Of a stretch of DNA of 64,000 nt, positions 17,962-28,100 are shown piece after piece; within the stretch, counting starts at the first letter, position 1; each line of letters begins with the position of its first letter. A program made the translations under genes and the position numbers. The notes beneath the pieces were generated by a model that did no database searches, was not told the DNA's origin, and saw nothing but the letters and a program-made list of their open reading frames with translations. Source of the stretch: Emticicia sp. 21SJ11W-3. GTDB lineage: Bacteria > Bacteroidota > Bacteroidia > Cytophagales > Spirosomataceae. The stretch is taken from the NCBI RefSeq assembly GCF_024138715.1, contig NZ_CP092074.1, positions 3,782,001-3,846,000 of the forward strand, read 5' to 3'.

Positions 17962-18815
17962 TTGTTTTCTAACAGGGTTTTGTAAACCTTACGGACGTAG
18001 TCAGTCTGAATCAGGTCTACTTTCATAGCTGTGGCTTTCTTGTAGTTGGCAGGGGTATCTAACAAACCCAGCACATCAGAGAAGACCTTTACACCATGCT
18101 TGTGTATTTCTGCTACCAAGGTTTCGTTCAGGGTTGTCCAGCGAACATCAAAGGCATAGGGTTTCAGTTTTGCAACTTTATCTGCAATCTCCTCCGGTTT
18201 ATCAAGAGAGGGCATCAGTTTAGCTTTCGGATACACCGTCTTTAGTGCCAGCAGGAAATCGTCTGACCCATAAAATACCGCATCTTTTAATAAATTATAG
18301 GCTTTTAGTTCTTTTACCAAAGGCTCAGGTGCTACGTCTTTGCAATCAACGTACAAATGGGTTTTGTGCTTATGTGCCTTGTTCCACTGCGCCACTAAAG
18401 CAGCGGTTTCGGTAAGTGTTGGTATACGCTCATCTTTAAACGCTTCTTTCCAGCCTTTACCTGCCGAAAGTTGCTTTAATTCGTCGAGTGTATAATTCTT
18501 CATGGGTCCGGTACCATTGGTGGTGCGGTTCAGTGTTCCGTCATGCAGAATAGCCAGTTGGCCGTCTTTGGTGGTTCTTACATCAATTTCTATGTAATCT
18601 ACTCCCATTTCCATTACGGCTTTAAAACTTGCCAGGGTGTTTTCTGGTGCCAGAGCCGAGTTACCCCTGTGTGCCGAAAGGTGCAACTGGTATTTTTCTT
18701 TCAGAATTTTTGATGAGTCAGACTGCGCATTGCCTGTCTTGTGAGTTAATGAAAAATCTTTGGCGCTAACTGACAGGCTAAGCGACAAAGACAGAATTAA
18801 TAACGATGATTTCAT
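17958..18815 (-). CDS. Secreted glycerophosphodiester phosphodiesterase
   Basis: 285 aa with a short signal peptide (about residues 1-18, ending SVSA). The GDPD motifs are clear: HRGNSALAPENT (catalytic His and Glu), YIEIDVRTTKDG (metal-binding Glu/Asp), and LHDGTLNRTT with the second catalytic His. The fold is a TIM barrel hydrolysing glycerophosphodiesters to glycerol-3-phosphate and an alcohol, using calcium or magnesium. The start codon overlaps the stop of the upstream 70-codon gene as ATGA, so translation is coupled. The gene lies downstream of the SusCD-phosphatase-ceramidase group, in keeping with lipid or phosphodiester use. Confidence 0.9.
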   Translation of the reverse strand: MKSSLLILSLSLSLSVSAKDFSLTHKTGNAQSDSSKILKEKYQLHLSAHRGNSALAPENTLASFKAVMEMGVDYIEIDVRTTKDGQLAILHDGTLNRTTNGTGPMKNYTLDELKQLSAGKGWKEAFKDERIPTLTETAALVAQWNKAHKHKTHLYVDCKDVAPEPLVKELKAYNLLKDAVFYGSDDFLLALKTVYPKAKLMPSLDKPEEIADKVAKLKPYAFDVRWTTLNETLVAEIHKHGVKVFSDVLGLLDTPANYKKATAMKVDLIQTDYVRKVYKTLLENN

Positions 18816-19024
18816 GAAGAAATTTCTGTGTCTTTTTCAGAATTAATGATTTGAAGCGTGTGGGAATCTTTCAGAAGTTGATTAAAAAACCGCTCAAGAA
18901 TAACAGAATACTCGGGCGACATCTCGTGTTCACCAATACCCGCCAGTAGTTCTTCCAACTCCGGTTGTGTGAGTTTACTGTTTAGTAATCTATCCATTAA
19001 GTATTCCGGACGTGAACGCTCCAT
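18812..19024 (-). CDS. 70-aa cytoplasmic protein, possible FecR N-terminal-like fragment
   Basis: 70 aa, soluble, with no signal or membrane span. Residues 7-50 (MDRLLNSKLTQPELEELLAG, then a helix) resemble the short N-terminal helical domain of FecR-type anti-sigma factors, which binds ECF sigma factors; the membrane span and periplasmic domain of FecR are absent. Overlaps the GDPD start by 4 bp (ATGA). It may be a stand-alone small regulator, a relic of an anti-sigma gene, or unrelated. The assignment is an impression from residue pattern only. Confidence 0.5.
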   Translation of the reverse strand: MERSRPEYLMDRLLNSKLTQPELEELLAGIGEHEMSPEYSVILERFFNQLLKDSHTLQIINSEKDTEISS

Positions 19025-19121
19025 ACCTACATCTGACGGTTGAAAATGATTTTGCGATTATTTAAGGTACTTCAATTTTGTTTACCTGCGTTCCCTCCGG
19101 CAGTTAATGACCGGTGAAATG

Positions 19122-19146
19122 GCCCCTTCCTAATTAAGGAAGGGGC
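19122..19146 (-). terminator. Hairpin downstream of the PqaA-type gene
   Basis: GCCCCTTCCT (19122-19131) and AGGAAGGGGC (19137-19146) form a perfect 10-bp stem with a 5-nt loop, 35 bp past the stop at 19181. The trailing U-run on the minus strand is short, so termination may be partial and allow read-through to the 70-aa gene. Confidence 0.6.
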
Positions 19147-19180
19147 TTTATACTATGTACCCATTTAATCTTCGTGCTTA

Positions 19181-20536
19181 TTATAACACTTTGCTGCCAT
19201 CTACCAGAAACACTCTGGTACTAACCGTATAAGTGCCCCCGTTGGGGTCTTTGTACTTTAAGTCTACATAATAAGCAGCATAACCTTTTTTGGCATAAGG
19301 AAGGGTTGCTTTAATAACCGGTTCTTTGGCCAGTTTCAGGTTGTGGCTTTGCCACAGATTATTACGAAAATCAAGGTCTGACGACGTTGTGTACCATACC
19401 GTTGCACCAACCAGGTCTGTTTGCAAAGCGTTAATTGAAAGTTCTACGCCCTCTTTACCGTTGGTGGTGGTCCAGGTGCTTGCCGGATACTCCTTGTTCA
19501 TTAATGTAAGACCAAAAAAGGCAGTAAGTGATTCAAAAGCCTGTTTGCCACCGGCCAGGTCATGCCCTGCATTTGGCGTATAATGAATCATGTTCTTACC
19601 CGGAATCTGGTCATAATAATGTTTGATAGCGTCTACCGTCCAGTATTCATCGTTCGTACCAATAAATATAATTTTTGGTATGGTCAGTTTCTTACGATAC
19701 GAGTAAGGGTCTATCATGGTTGTAAGCGCTCTGCCTTCTTTTGAGTCTGTACTTTGCGGAATACCCAGCTTGGTATAATCTTCAATCTGGATACTGTATT
19801 CGCCATAAGATTTAAACTGGTAGTCGAGTGTGGCAGGCATATTCAGCATATCAATTACCATTGGGCCTATACCTACAACGCGTTTGTCTTCAATAGCGCT
19901 AGACAACCAGGTGGTCCATCCGCGTTTCGAAGCCCCTGAAATTACAAAGCGATTTACTGCAAAGTTATTGTTTTTCCTGGCAAATTCCTGAACGGCGTCC
20001 ATTGCCTTAACCGCCGACTTCACCATCGGAAACAACAATGGCCAGGTGTAATCGTTGTCTTTTTTGAAATTATGCAGGGTATAAGATATCAGTGCGTCTT
20101 CGGTCAGGTCGCCATACAAAGGTTGGTTAGGCACCTGCTTTATCAAAGCCACAATGGCCTTGGTTTTTTCGGCAGTTGCTGATAACGACGGCCACAATCT
20201 GTCGTCTTTCGACCAGTTAGGTTGCTCGTCTTTATTTGATCCACCCGTAATAAACAACAGGGCGCCATCATATTGCTTTACTTTTGGTACAAAAATAGTC
20301 AACTGGTGTCTCCAGGTAATTTTTCTCCAGGTCTGTGACGTCAACACCAGATTATACATAGTAACGTTGTCTTTGGTAAGTGAGTCTTTTACTTCCCACT
20401 TATAGGTTTTGTCGCCATTATTCACATAGCTTTTCAAGGCAGTTTCGGGGGTAACAGAACCCTGAGCGAACACACCTGCAGTAGTTATAACAGCAAGAGT
20501 AAAAAGAGTAACAAATTTCAGAAAGGTGCTTTTCAT
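19181..20536 (-). CDS. PhoPQ-activated pathogenicity-related (PqaA-type) alpha/beta hydrolase
   Basis: 451 aa with a signal peptide ending near residue 25 (AGVFAQ). The body is a PqaA-type alpha/beta hydrolase: SGASKRGWTTWLS carries the nucleophile serine, FIGTNDEYW lies at the acid position, and NAGHDLAGG supplies the histidine. Salmonella PqaA is induced by PhoPQ, but the reaction is still poorly defined. It follows the ceramidase-like gene with a 42-bp gap and shares its direction, so both are probably on the SusCD operon transcript. Likely periplasmic or outer-surface esterase or amidase; substrate unknown. Confidence 0.88.
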   Translation of the reverse strand: MKSTFLKFVTLFTLAVITTAGVFAQGSVTPETALKSYVNNGDKTYKWEVKDSLTKDNVTMYNLVLTSQTWRKITWRHQLTIFVPKVKQYDGALLFITGGSNKDEQPNWSKDDRLWPSLSATAEKTKAIVALIKQVPNQPLYGDLTEDALISYTLHNFKKDNDYTWPLLFPMVKSAVKAMDAVQEFARKNNNFAVNRFVISGASKRGWTTWLSSAIEDKRVVGIGPMVIDMLNMPATLDYQFKSYGEYSIQIEDYTKLGIPQSTDSKEGRALTTMIDPYSYRKKLTIPKIIFIGTNDEYWTVDAIKHYYDQIPGKNMIHYTPNAGHDLAGGKQAFESLTAFFGLTLMNKEYPASTWTTTNGKEGVELSINALQTDLVGATVWYTTSSDLDFRNNLWQSHNLKLAKEPVIKATLPYAKKGYAAYYVDLKYKDPNGGTYTVSTRVFLVDGSKVL

Positions 20537-20578
20537 ATTTTAGGTTTTTAGTGCTTGTTTAAATTCCTGTTAATATAT

Positions 20579-21868
20579 TTATTGAGGTTTTGGACTTTCT
20601 TTTACTAATTTAATGGCCTGCTCCATATAAATTTCGGCGGTCATTTCGCCCAGGCTGGTGCGGCTTACGTATTCATATCTTTTAAAGCTGTTGAAATCAA
20701 CCTTGGTAAGCATATAACCGAAGGCGTCGTTGGTAAGCCCGAACAAAAACGGAAGCCGGGTATTCATATTACGTTTTACATAATAACCAATATTAGGCAG
20801 GGCCTCGCCGGGTATAGTCAGTATCTGCGCAGGGCCAATATTGAGCAGGTTCAACTGGGTACTTACAATGTTATCTTTTTCAAATGTAAACTTCAATGGA
20901 GAGTTTTTCAAAATAAACCTCATCATCTGAGAATCGACAGGAAACTCAATTTTCCTGGCCGCGCAGTAAATATCAGGGTTAGGCAATACAGCCGCCTTAT
21001 CAACAATGCGTAGTGCTTCATCTGCCAGCAACTCTCCTATTCTTATGCATTCGTCCCAGGTGTTGGCTTCCTTCTGGCCCTCTCCTTCCTTGCCATATTC
21101 CAGGCGGGTATCTGCAGTTACCATTCCCCCCTGTGCGCCATTCATAAACAAAGCAATGCCCCCGGCTTTGGCCTCAATACGGTCATAAAGAGGGCCACAA
21201 AGGTCAGGGCTCAGGATACCCCTACCTGAGCCTATCACTTCGGGGTGAACTGCATAATTCACCAAGGTCGCTATGGCTTTGCCTTGCCGGCTGCCGGTGG
21301 TGGCAATGGCCTGTATTACGCCACATCGTGGGTCATATAAAGCCGGTGCATAATAATTATAAGCAATTTTACCTTTGGCCTCGTCAACCGCTATTTTTAA
21401 TGAGGCGGGTTCCAGCTTGCTGATGGCCTCATTTACAGCATCTGCTATCTGCTGCACACACCAGTCCAGGTATTTCAAATCAGCATAAGATTTTCCGGAT
21501 GCATCCGGAAAAGCATAGGCATCAGGCGCACTATGGGTGTGAGTTGCGCCAATGAGAATGTTTTCAGCAGGTATGCCCTTAATTAAATCGCGTGATTTAT
21601 TACCCAGAATAGAGCTCCAGCCCAGGTTGTCAACGTTTACAATGGCAATGCGGGTTGTTCCTTTTTCAAACACCATGGCACGCGCATATAAATCACCTTT
21701 ATTCTGGGTACTGGGTTTTGGTGTACCAATACCACCCGACACCGGCAACAAGGGGTTGGGGGTAATTACCCGCAGCGCAGCGCCCACTTTCAGGGTCTGC
21801 CCGATGGCTGCAGATATACTTAAAAAACAAATTATTAAAAGGGTTGAACAGATGGCAATTTTTTTCAT
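20579..21868 (-). CDS. Neutral/alkaline ceramidase-like hydrolase, secreted
   Basis: 429 aa from the ATG at 21868 (MKKIAICSTLL); an upstream start at 21883 is also in frame but gives a poorer signal. Signal peptide to about residue 24. The protein opens with the ceramidase N-terminal strand (VGAALRVITP) and has the zinc-binding segment ATHTHSAPDA, then VNYAVHPEVIG and MNGAQGGM. The full neutral ceramidases are about 650-700 aa and have a C-terminal Ig domain, so this is the short form that covers only the catalytic domain. Such short members are common in Bacteroidota; the substrate may be ceramide, another N-acyl compound, or something unrelated. Located between a phosphatase and PqaA. Confidence 0.82.
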   Translation of the reverse strand: MKKIAICSTLLIICFLSISAAIGQTLKVGAALRVITPNPLLPVSGGIGTPKPSTQNKGDLYARAMVFEKGTTRIAIVNVDNLGWSSILGNKSRDLIKGIPAENILIGATHTHSAPDAYAFPDASGKSYADLKYLDWCVQQIADAVNEAISKLEPASLKIAVDEAKGKIAYNYYAPALYDPRCGVIQAIATTGSRQGKAIATLVNYAVHPEVIGSGRGILSPDLCGPLYDRIEAKAGGIALFMNGAQGGMVTADTRLEYGKEGEGQKEANTWDECIRIGELLADEALRIVDKAAVLPNPDIYCAARKIEFPVDSQMMRFILKNSPLKFTFEKDNIVSTQLNLLNIGPAQILTIPGEALPNIGYYVKRNMNTRLPFLFGLTNDAFGYMLTKVDFNSFKRYEYVSRTSLGEMTAEIYMEQAIKLVKESPKPQ

Positions 21869-22033
21869 GTTAATCATAGGCATTAAGTTCTTTCGGATGG
21901 CAATTATCAGGCTGATTTACAATATTTTCCGCGTCTGATAACAAACCATTCAATATACTACCCTGCTATTTAAAAAGGCTATTAACCGGCATATATTTTT
22001 TGACAAAACGCTTACTTTTCTGAAATAAAAAAA

Positions 22034-22054
22034 GGATAAGCCAATGGCCTATCC
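22034..22054 (-). terminator. Hairpin after the phosphatase gene
   Basis: GGATA-A-GCC (22034-22042) pairs with GGC-C-TATCC (22046-22054) with one mismatch and a 3-nt loop. On the minus strand the stem is followed by a U-tract (the A-run at 22027-22033). It lies 26 bp after the stop at 22080. Confidence 0.6.
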
Positions 22055-22079
22055 CCTGTTTTTAACATCACTTCTTGGG

Positions 22080-23432
22080 TTAGTTCTTCTCTGGTGTTTT
22101 CGGAATTTTATTAACCAGTACATTGGGTTTGCCGGGTTGTTTTTTCAATTCAAAAGAATCGTAAAGCTCTCCGGTTGCGGTAAAGGCTTTATATAAAAGC
22201 GAGTTACCCTCAACTGTTAATATCTGAAACAACTGTGTATTGCTGGCTTTGCGGTTCATCCAGGGGTCGTTAGATATATCATACATCTTTGGCCCTGAAA
22301 CCGAAACCACATACACCGTTCCTGATGCCTGATTTTTATTGCCCTGTCCGTTTACCGAATTACTTATTACGCCGCGTCCGTAGGCGTGGTCGTGGCCTTG
22401 CAATACAATATCAACTTTATGTTTGTCAATAATGGGTTTGAAACGCTTGCGCAGCTCAATGTTATCGCGGTTAGGCTTGGTTGAATAGAACGGATAGTGC
22501 AAAGTAATGGCGGTCCATTTGCGAGGATTATTGGTAAGTACCGAATCAAGCCATTTGGCCTGTGCATTAGCAAAGTGTTCCGACTCATCAATTTCTTCGG
22601 CGTTCAGCGAAATCACCTTCAGGTCAGAATAATTTACTTCATAGCAGGTTTCTTCCAGGCCTTTCGGGCCATTAACAGGCAGGTTAAACTGGGGTCTCCA
22701 TTGCGGCGACAGTTTCCCTTTGCCATATTCATGGTTACCGGGTGTCATTACACTAGGTACGGTAGCATGAATATAAGAACCCGCATAGAACCATTCGCCC
22801 CACTCAACATCGTGGTCGTGGCGGTTTATCAGGTCTCCGGCATGCAACATAAACGATACCTCAGGCATGGTTTTGTAGGCTTCTCTGATAACACGAGACC
22901 ATTGCGACTTTACGTCATTCTGGGCATCGCCAAAATAAAGAAACGAGAGCGGCCTGCCGGGTTTATTACCAGGCAAACGCATCTGAAACCACTCTGACCA
23001 GTGCTTGTCATAACCAACCCGGTAAACATACAAGGCACCCGGTTGAAGGTTTTCAATAACGCCCGAGTGGTAATATGCATTTATTTCGGGTTCGTTCGGG
23101 TATTTAACTTTCAGATTTTCTGAAATGGCATTAATGGTGCGGATGTTTTTCTGAAACTGTGTACCATCTGTAGCCTGGGCAAACTGTATTTCGCCTTTGT
23201 TAATGGTTGAATCTGTGCGCCAGTTTACTGCTACCGAGGTTTCAGGTGTGGCTGTCAGATTCAGGATAATTCTGTCTGGCGTGGCAGAAGGAAAAAGGAC
23301 TTTTACGTCCATATTCAACGACCTCGCGTGGTCGTGCGGATGCTTGTGTGTCTGTGAAAAAGCCGTATGGAAAGTATTACTGCAAATAAAAAAACAAAGA
23401 GCCTTTACCACATTTTTTCTGATACTATGCAT
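22080..23432 (-). CDS. Secreted purple-acid-phosphatase-like metallophosphoesterase
   Basis: 450 aa, signal peptide to about residue 27, followed by a His-rich stretch (HKHPHDHAR). Residues ~48-150 form a fibronectin-III/PAP N-terminal domain. The catalytic domain carries the metal-ligand set FGDAQND, HAGDLINRHD, PGNHEYG, TLHYPFY and QGHDHAYGR, which is the complete calcineurin-like dinuclear centre of purple acid phosphatases. These enzymes release phosphate from mono- or diesters. The gene follows susD with a hairpin between, and precedes the ceramidase-like gene. Confidence 0.9.
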   Translation of the reverse strand: MHSIRKNVVKALCFFICSNTFHTAFSQTHKHPHDHARSLNMDVKVLFPSATPDRIILNLTATPETSVAVNWRTDSTINKGEIQFAQATDGTQFQKNIRTINAISENLKVKYPNEPEINAYYHSGVIENLQPGALYVYRVGYDKHWSEWFQMRLPGNKPGRPLSFLYFGDAQNDVKSQWSRVIREAYKTMPEVSFMLHAGDLINRHDHDVEWGEWFYAGSYIHATVPSVMTPGNHEYGKGKLSPQWRPQFNLPVNGPKGLEETCYEVNYSDLKVISLNAEEIDESEHFANAQAKWLDSVLTNNPRKWTAITLHYPFYSTKPNRDNIELRKRFKPIIDKHKVDIVLQGHDHAYGRGVISNSVNGQGNKNQASGTVYVVSVSGPKMYDISNDPWMNRKASNTQLFQILTVEGNSLLYKAFTATGELYDSFELKKQPGKPNVLVNKIPKTPEKN

Positions 23433-23464
23433 ATCTGAGAGGTTTGTGTTAAATAATTAAAAAT

Positions 23465-23492
23465 TAGAGGCGGTTATAAAAAACCACCCCTA
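23465..23492 (-). terminator. Imperfect hairpin downstream of susD
   Basis: TTAG-GG-GGTT and AACC-CC-CTAA arms pair with two mismatches around an A-rich loop. On the minus strand the stem is followed by TTTTTAATT. It lies 28 bp after the susD stop and may give stepwise reduction of the downstream phosphatase transcript. Confidence 0.45.
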
Positions 23493-23520
23493 ATCCACTT
23501 CTTTTCAAAACAATCTATAA

Positions 23521-25161
23521 TTACCAGGGTTTACCTGTTCCCTGAACAACCCATGGTTTTGACCACGCACTGTTTTTACCGTCTGCCTGAGAAAAACTTG
23601 TAGTTTCAAGTCTGTCAAGTGCAGCATTGGCATTGGCTTTATTAATATTCAATTCGTCCTGCATGTAGTAGAATCTTAAAGGCATTGCCTGGCGTTTAGC
23701 TGCCGGGCCTGGTTTAAGAGCCGGGAAGCCTGTTCTTCTGAAATCAAACCATGCTTCTGTAGCAGCTGTCCAGCTGGCAATCCATTTTTGTTCTAATACT
23801 TGTTTCAAAGTACCGTCGTAGGCAACACCTGCATTGGTAAGGTAAGTAGTGGCAGCACCACTTACACCCCAGGTAGCTAATGAAGCTTTTACACCTGCTT
23901 CGTAACGTGACTTGGCATCTCCGGCCGACCAGCCTTTCAATGCGGCCTCAGCCAATATAAAGTTTACTTCCGCTGCAGAAATCAAACGTGCTTTCAACAA
24001 AGAGCCTGTTGCTGCTTTATAGATATCGTTCAGGAACGAAACATGTGGGTTGAACGATGTCTGGCCCGGTGTCGGGTTCAGGTTATAAGCAGACGGCAAT
24101 GCTGAGAAACTGGTAGGTATACCTACATAATCAGGATCGGTGTCAATAAGCGTATTACCAACTTTATCCGGTGACAAATATCTTTTACCACCTTCAATTT
24201 TATCGGTTCCTGCAGGTAAGCTTGCATCAACCACCAACGGAATCTCAACTTTATTAGCCCAGATAGCCAGACGAGGATCTTTCTTTGCCTGCAATGACTC
24301 TACCAATGTAGCAGCCATTTTAATACGGCGGTAGTTACTTCCGCTCACGTCATAAACGGTGTTGGCAGGCCAAGAGGTTGCATCACTGGTACCAGGGAAG
24401 CCCATAGTGGCATCGTCAGAGTTAGATGTAATGATTGGGTACTGGCTTGCATTACCTGCAATTTTCTCGATACCAGCTTTAGCAACATCTGGTTTTTTTG
24501 ATGAGATACGCATATAATAACGTAGAGCAAGCGAGTTGGCAAATTTTCTCCATTTGGTTGGGTCTCCGCCATAATAAACGTCAACGTTATCAACTATGCT
24601 TGAGTACTCAGCTTTGGTTTTCGACAACAAGGTATTGGCTTTTTCCAAATCGGCCAGAATACCTGTGTAAATAGCCTCCTGGCTATCATACGAAGGCAGA
24701 ATATCTTCTGTTTTACCTAACTCACCTTTTAGGGCAGAGGTATAAGGTGCATCACCCCACAAGTCGGTAATTAAGCCAAACATGAACGACTTCATTACCA
24801 GTGCCACACCCTGATGATACTCCAGGTTAAGCGCTACGGCGCGGTCATACACCAACTGGTTGTTACGTAGTATGTCGTAGTAGGCGCTCCAGCTTTGGTT
24901 ACCACCCCAGTCATAATCATTATGACCAGACGACCAGGCATCTTTTTGCGTGTGTTGAACCACACCGGCGATATCCTGATACCCAAGGTTAACATAAATT
25001 TTTGCGGCTTCTGTAAGCACCGTTGGCAATACCAGGTTAGGGTTTACCAAATCAGGCTGCACCCCGTTGGGGTTTTTGTTTACTTCTGTCAAATCTTCGC
25101 ACGAAAAGAAGCCCGTAAAAAGAAAGACTAATGCTATTATTTTTTTGTAACTGGTTTTCAT
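23521..25161 (-). CDS. SusD/RagB-family lipoprotein (SusD-like_2 type)
   Basis: 546 aa. The signal ends in FFSCED, so the mature protein begins with a lipid-modified Cys at about residue 21 and is exposed on the cell surface. The first mature segment (LTEVNKNPNGVQ) and the tetratricopeptide-like helices (for example SFMFGLITDLWGDAPY, TKWRKFANSLALRYYMRIS) identify the SusD-like_2 group. It forms the lid of the SusC transporter and helps capture oligomeric nutrients. Gap to the SusC stop is 21 bp. Surface residues that would bind ligand cannot be read out; neighbours suggest phosphorylated or acylated compounds. Confidence 0.95.
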   Translation of the reverse strand: MKTSYKKIIALVFLFTGFFSCEDLTEVNKNPNGVQPDLVNPNLVLPTVLTEAAKIYVNLGYQDIAGVVQHTQKDAWSSGHNDYDWGGNQSWSAYYDILRNNQLVYDRAVALNLEYHQGVALVMKSFMFGLITDLWGDAPYTSALKGELGKTEDILPSYDSQEAIYTGILADLEKANTLLSKTKAEYSSIVDNVDVYYGGDPTKWRKFANSLALRYYMRISSKKPDVAKAGIEKIAGNASQYPIITSNSDDATMGFPGTSDATSWPANTVYDVSGSNYRRIKMAATLVESLQAKKDPRLAIWANKVEIPLVVDASLPAGTDKIEGGKRYLSPDKVGNTLIDTDPDYVGIPTSFSALPSAYNLNPTPGQTSFNPHVSFLNDIYKAATGSLLKARLISAAEVNFILAEAALKGWSAGDAKSRYEAGVKASLATWGVSGAATTYLTNAGVAYDGTLKQVLEQKWIASWTAATEAWFDFRRTGFPALKPGPAAKRQAMPLRFYYMQDELNINKANANAALDRLETTSFSQADGKNSAWSKPWVVQGTGKPW

Positions 25162-25182
25162 TGATTTCAGAGTTTAAGTTTT

Positions 25183-28100
25183 TTAGAAAGTCAACCCTAA
25201 CTTAAAGCCTACCGGCATAACCCAAGGCATTACGTTATATCTTTCTATACCTTGTTTGAATTGAGTACCTGCCTGTGCACTAGCTTGTGGCTGGTACGCC
25301 ATCTCTGGGTCTACACCGATTTTCGCGGCTGTCCAAAGCATGATGTTACGGCTGTAAACTGATACATTGGCACTTTGCAGACCTAATCTTTTTACAAAGC
25401 CAGATGGAAGCTCATAGCCCAAAGACACTTCTCTTAATTTGATAAACGATGCATCAAACATGGCAGCTCTTGTGAAATCCCAAGGGTAGTTGTCGCCGTA
25501 AGGAATAATTTTGGTACCAGGGCCACCCAGGTTTTCTGTGTAACCTACTACTTTGCCAGACTCGTCATACTGTGCAATTACACCAGGGTTAAACACACCA
25601 TAAGGGTAGGTATTGCCACCGTATGTGAAAGGAAAACCACCATACTCGGCAGTAGGACCACCCACAATGTTGAATTTATTACCTACTACACGCACAAGGT
25701 CGTTGTTAACCAGGTAGTCGCGAAGCGCCTGACCAGATAAACCGTTAGGGTTAATCAGGTTATCAAGGAAACGTTGTGATTTAAGGTCAGATTCAGCATA
25801 ACGATACGTTTGCGAAACAAAGTCGCCACCTTGTCTCCAGTCGAACGTCATGTTCAGGCTAAAGTTTTTGTAGCTCAATGAAGTTTGAAGACCAAGGATG
25901 AAATCAGGGTTGAAGTTACCGATTTTGTTACGGCTGTTGCTGGCGCTTACTGCCTGCCATGAACCGTCAGAATCAAGAATCGGATATCCGTAGTATGGAG
26001 ACGATTTGTCTTTTACTGTAACAAGTTCTGAGTCATAAATATCACCAACGGTTTCACCTACGTATGTCCAGGCACCACCTTTAGCATCTGTCCACAAGGT
26101 ATAGAAGTCAATACCCGGCGACAATTCTTTAATAACTGTTCTGTTTCTGTAGAAGTTAGCTGTCAGATCCAATCTCCAGCCGTTTCTTTCAAGTGGCGTG
26201 CCACCCACAGTAATTTCGGTACCTCTACTAACTAACAAACCAGCGTTGATGTTTTTAGACGTATAACCAGACGACGGAGGCAATTTGGTTGGTATAATCT
26301 GGTTTCTGTTCTCAACCATGTAGTAAGTACCCGAAACACGCAATTTGTTTTTAAACATGGTCAGGTCAACACCCAGGTCATAAGAAGTAGCAATCTCTGG
26401 TTTCAGGTCTGGTAACAGGATAGTACCTGATTTAGACAAACGGGTGATACCATTCCATGCTTCGTTACTACCCAAAGTGTTTAGCAAGGCATAAGGGTTG
26501 GTGTCATTACCTACCTGTGCTACACCGGCTCTCAGTTTCAACATATTCAGGTTTGGCGACGAGTTGGCAAACAATTCGTTGGCCAATAAGCTCACCGAAG
26601 CAGCAGGGTAGAAATAAGAACGGTTTGCAGAAGGCAAGGTACTTGACCAGTCATTTCTACCTGTCAGGTCAACAAATACAAGGTCTTTGAAACCAACAGT
26701 TGCAGTACCGTAAAGGCTATACACCATCTTTTTTGAATAATAGCTGGTGTACAATAAGTTTGCAGGAGTAATATTCTGAAGCGTAAACAAGCCCGGAATA
26801 ATAAGGCCGGTACCGTTGCGGCTTTGGTTGACTACGTCTGAGTACTTGGTGTTACGAACGTTACCACCGGCAGAGAATGTTAACGAAAGGTCGTTTACAT
26901 TTTTGTTATACGTAGCCAGGAAGTCAGCATTACTTTCAAAACGTCTAAGGTTGATGATACCATAAGCACCGCGAGGCTCAGCTGTGTAGCTGTTAGCAAT
27001 TTTGGTTTCACGGTTTTCGCCATAGCTGTCTAATGAATATCTGGCCATCAAACTCAACTCTGGAGTAATCTGGTAATCAGCTTTCATGTTTCCGAACAAA
27101 CGATTTCTTTCAAAAGCGTTTTTCACTTCATGAGCTAGGAACCACGGGTTATTGAAGTTTTTGGCCGACTGCGATTTTTGTTGCAGACCTTCCTGACCCG
27201 GCACCCAGTAGTCTTTCAGCTCGTTGATATCAATATGAGGAGATAACGCATACGCCCATTGCAATGGGTTGGCGCCTCTTTCACCGGCAGGGCGGTTGTT
27301 AGAGTTGTTACGGCTCAAATCGATGTTAGTGCTTAATCTTAATTTATTGCTTAACTTCATTGAAGTAGCAACCGCCAATGAGTTTTTAAATAAGTCTGAA
27401 CCAGGAATGATACCACGGTTGGTCATATTTGAATACGCCACACGGTAGTTAATAAAATCATTACTGTTAGAGATTGAAATACCATTGGTAGTTGTAATAC
27501 CTGTTTGAACGAAATCTCTTACGTTGTTAGGGTGAGAAACCAGTTCGGTCGGAATAGACTTGCCATTGGCATCTTTAGGGCTGTTCCATTGAATAGCCTT
27601 GTAACCTTTGTCAAGCTCTGGGCCTACACCGCCTGCGCCACCTTCCTCAATCTGAAGGATACCACCCGGATACGGGTTTTTGTCTGGTGTGAAAGGAAGG
27701 ATACCCGTAGCAAATTTGTGGTGGAAATCAAGGAAACGGTACGGTTGGTCAAAAACGGTATTGGTAGTAAGGTTAACTGTCAGTTTCTTAGCTTTTGAAC
27801 CGTTCTTGGTTGTAATAAGCACCACACCATTACCCGCTCTTGAACCATACAGCGCAGCTGCACTTGGCCCTTTCAGGATAGACACGCTCTCTACGTTGTC
27901 CGGGTTTAAGTCAGATATTGCGTTACCGTAGTCAACACGGTTGTCGCCACCAATCTGGCTTACGTTGTTAAGGGTGTTAATGATAGGTACACCGTCAATT
28001 ACAAATAGTGGCTGGTTGTCGTTGCTCAAAGACTTGGCACCTCTGATAACCATACTCACAGACGAACCCGTACCACCAGTGGCATTAATAGCCACACCGG

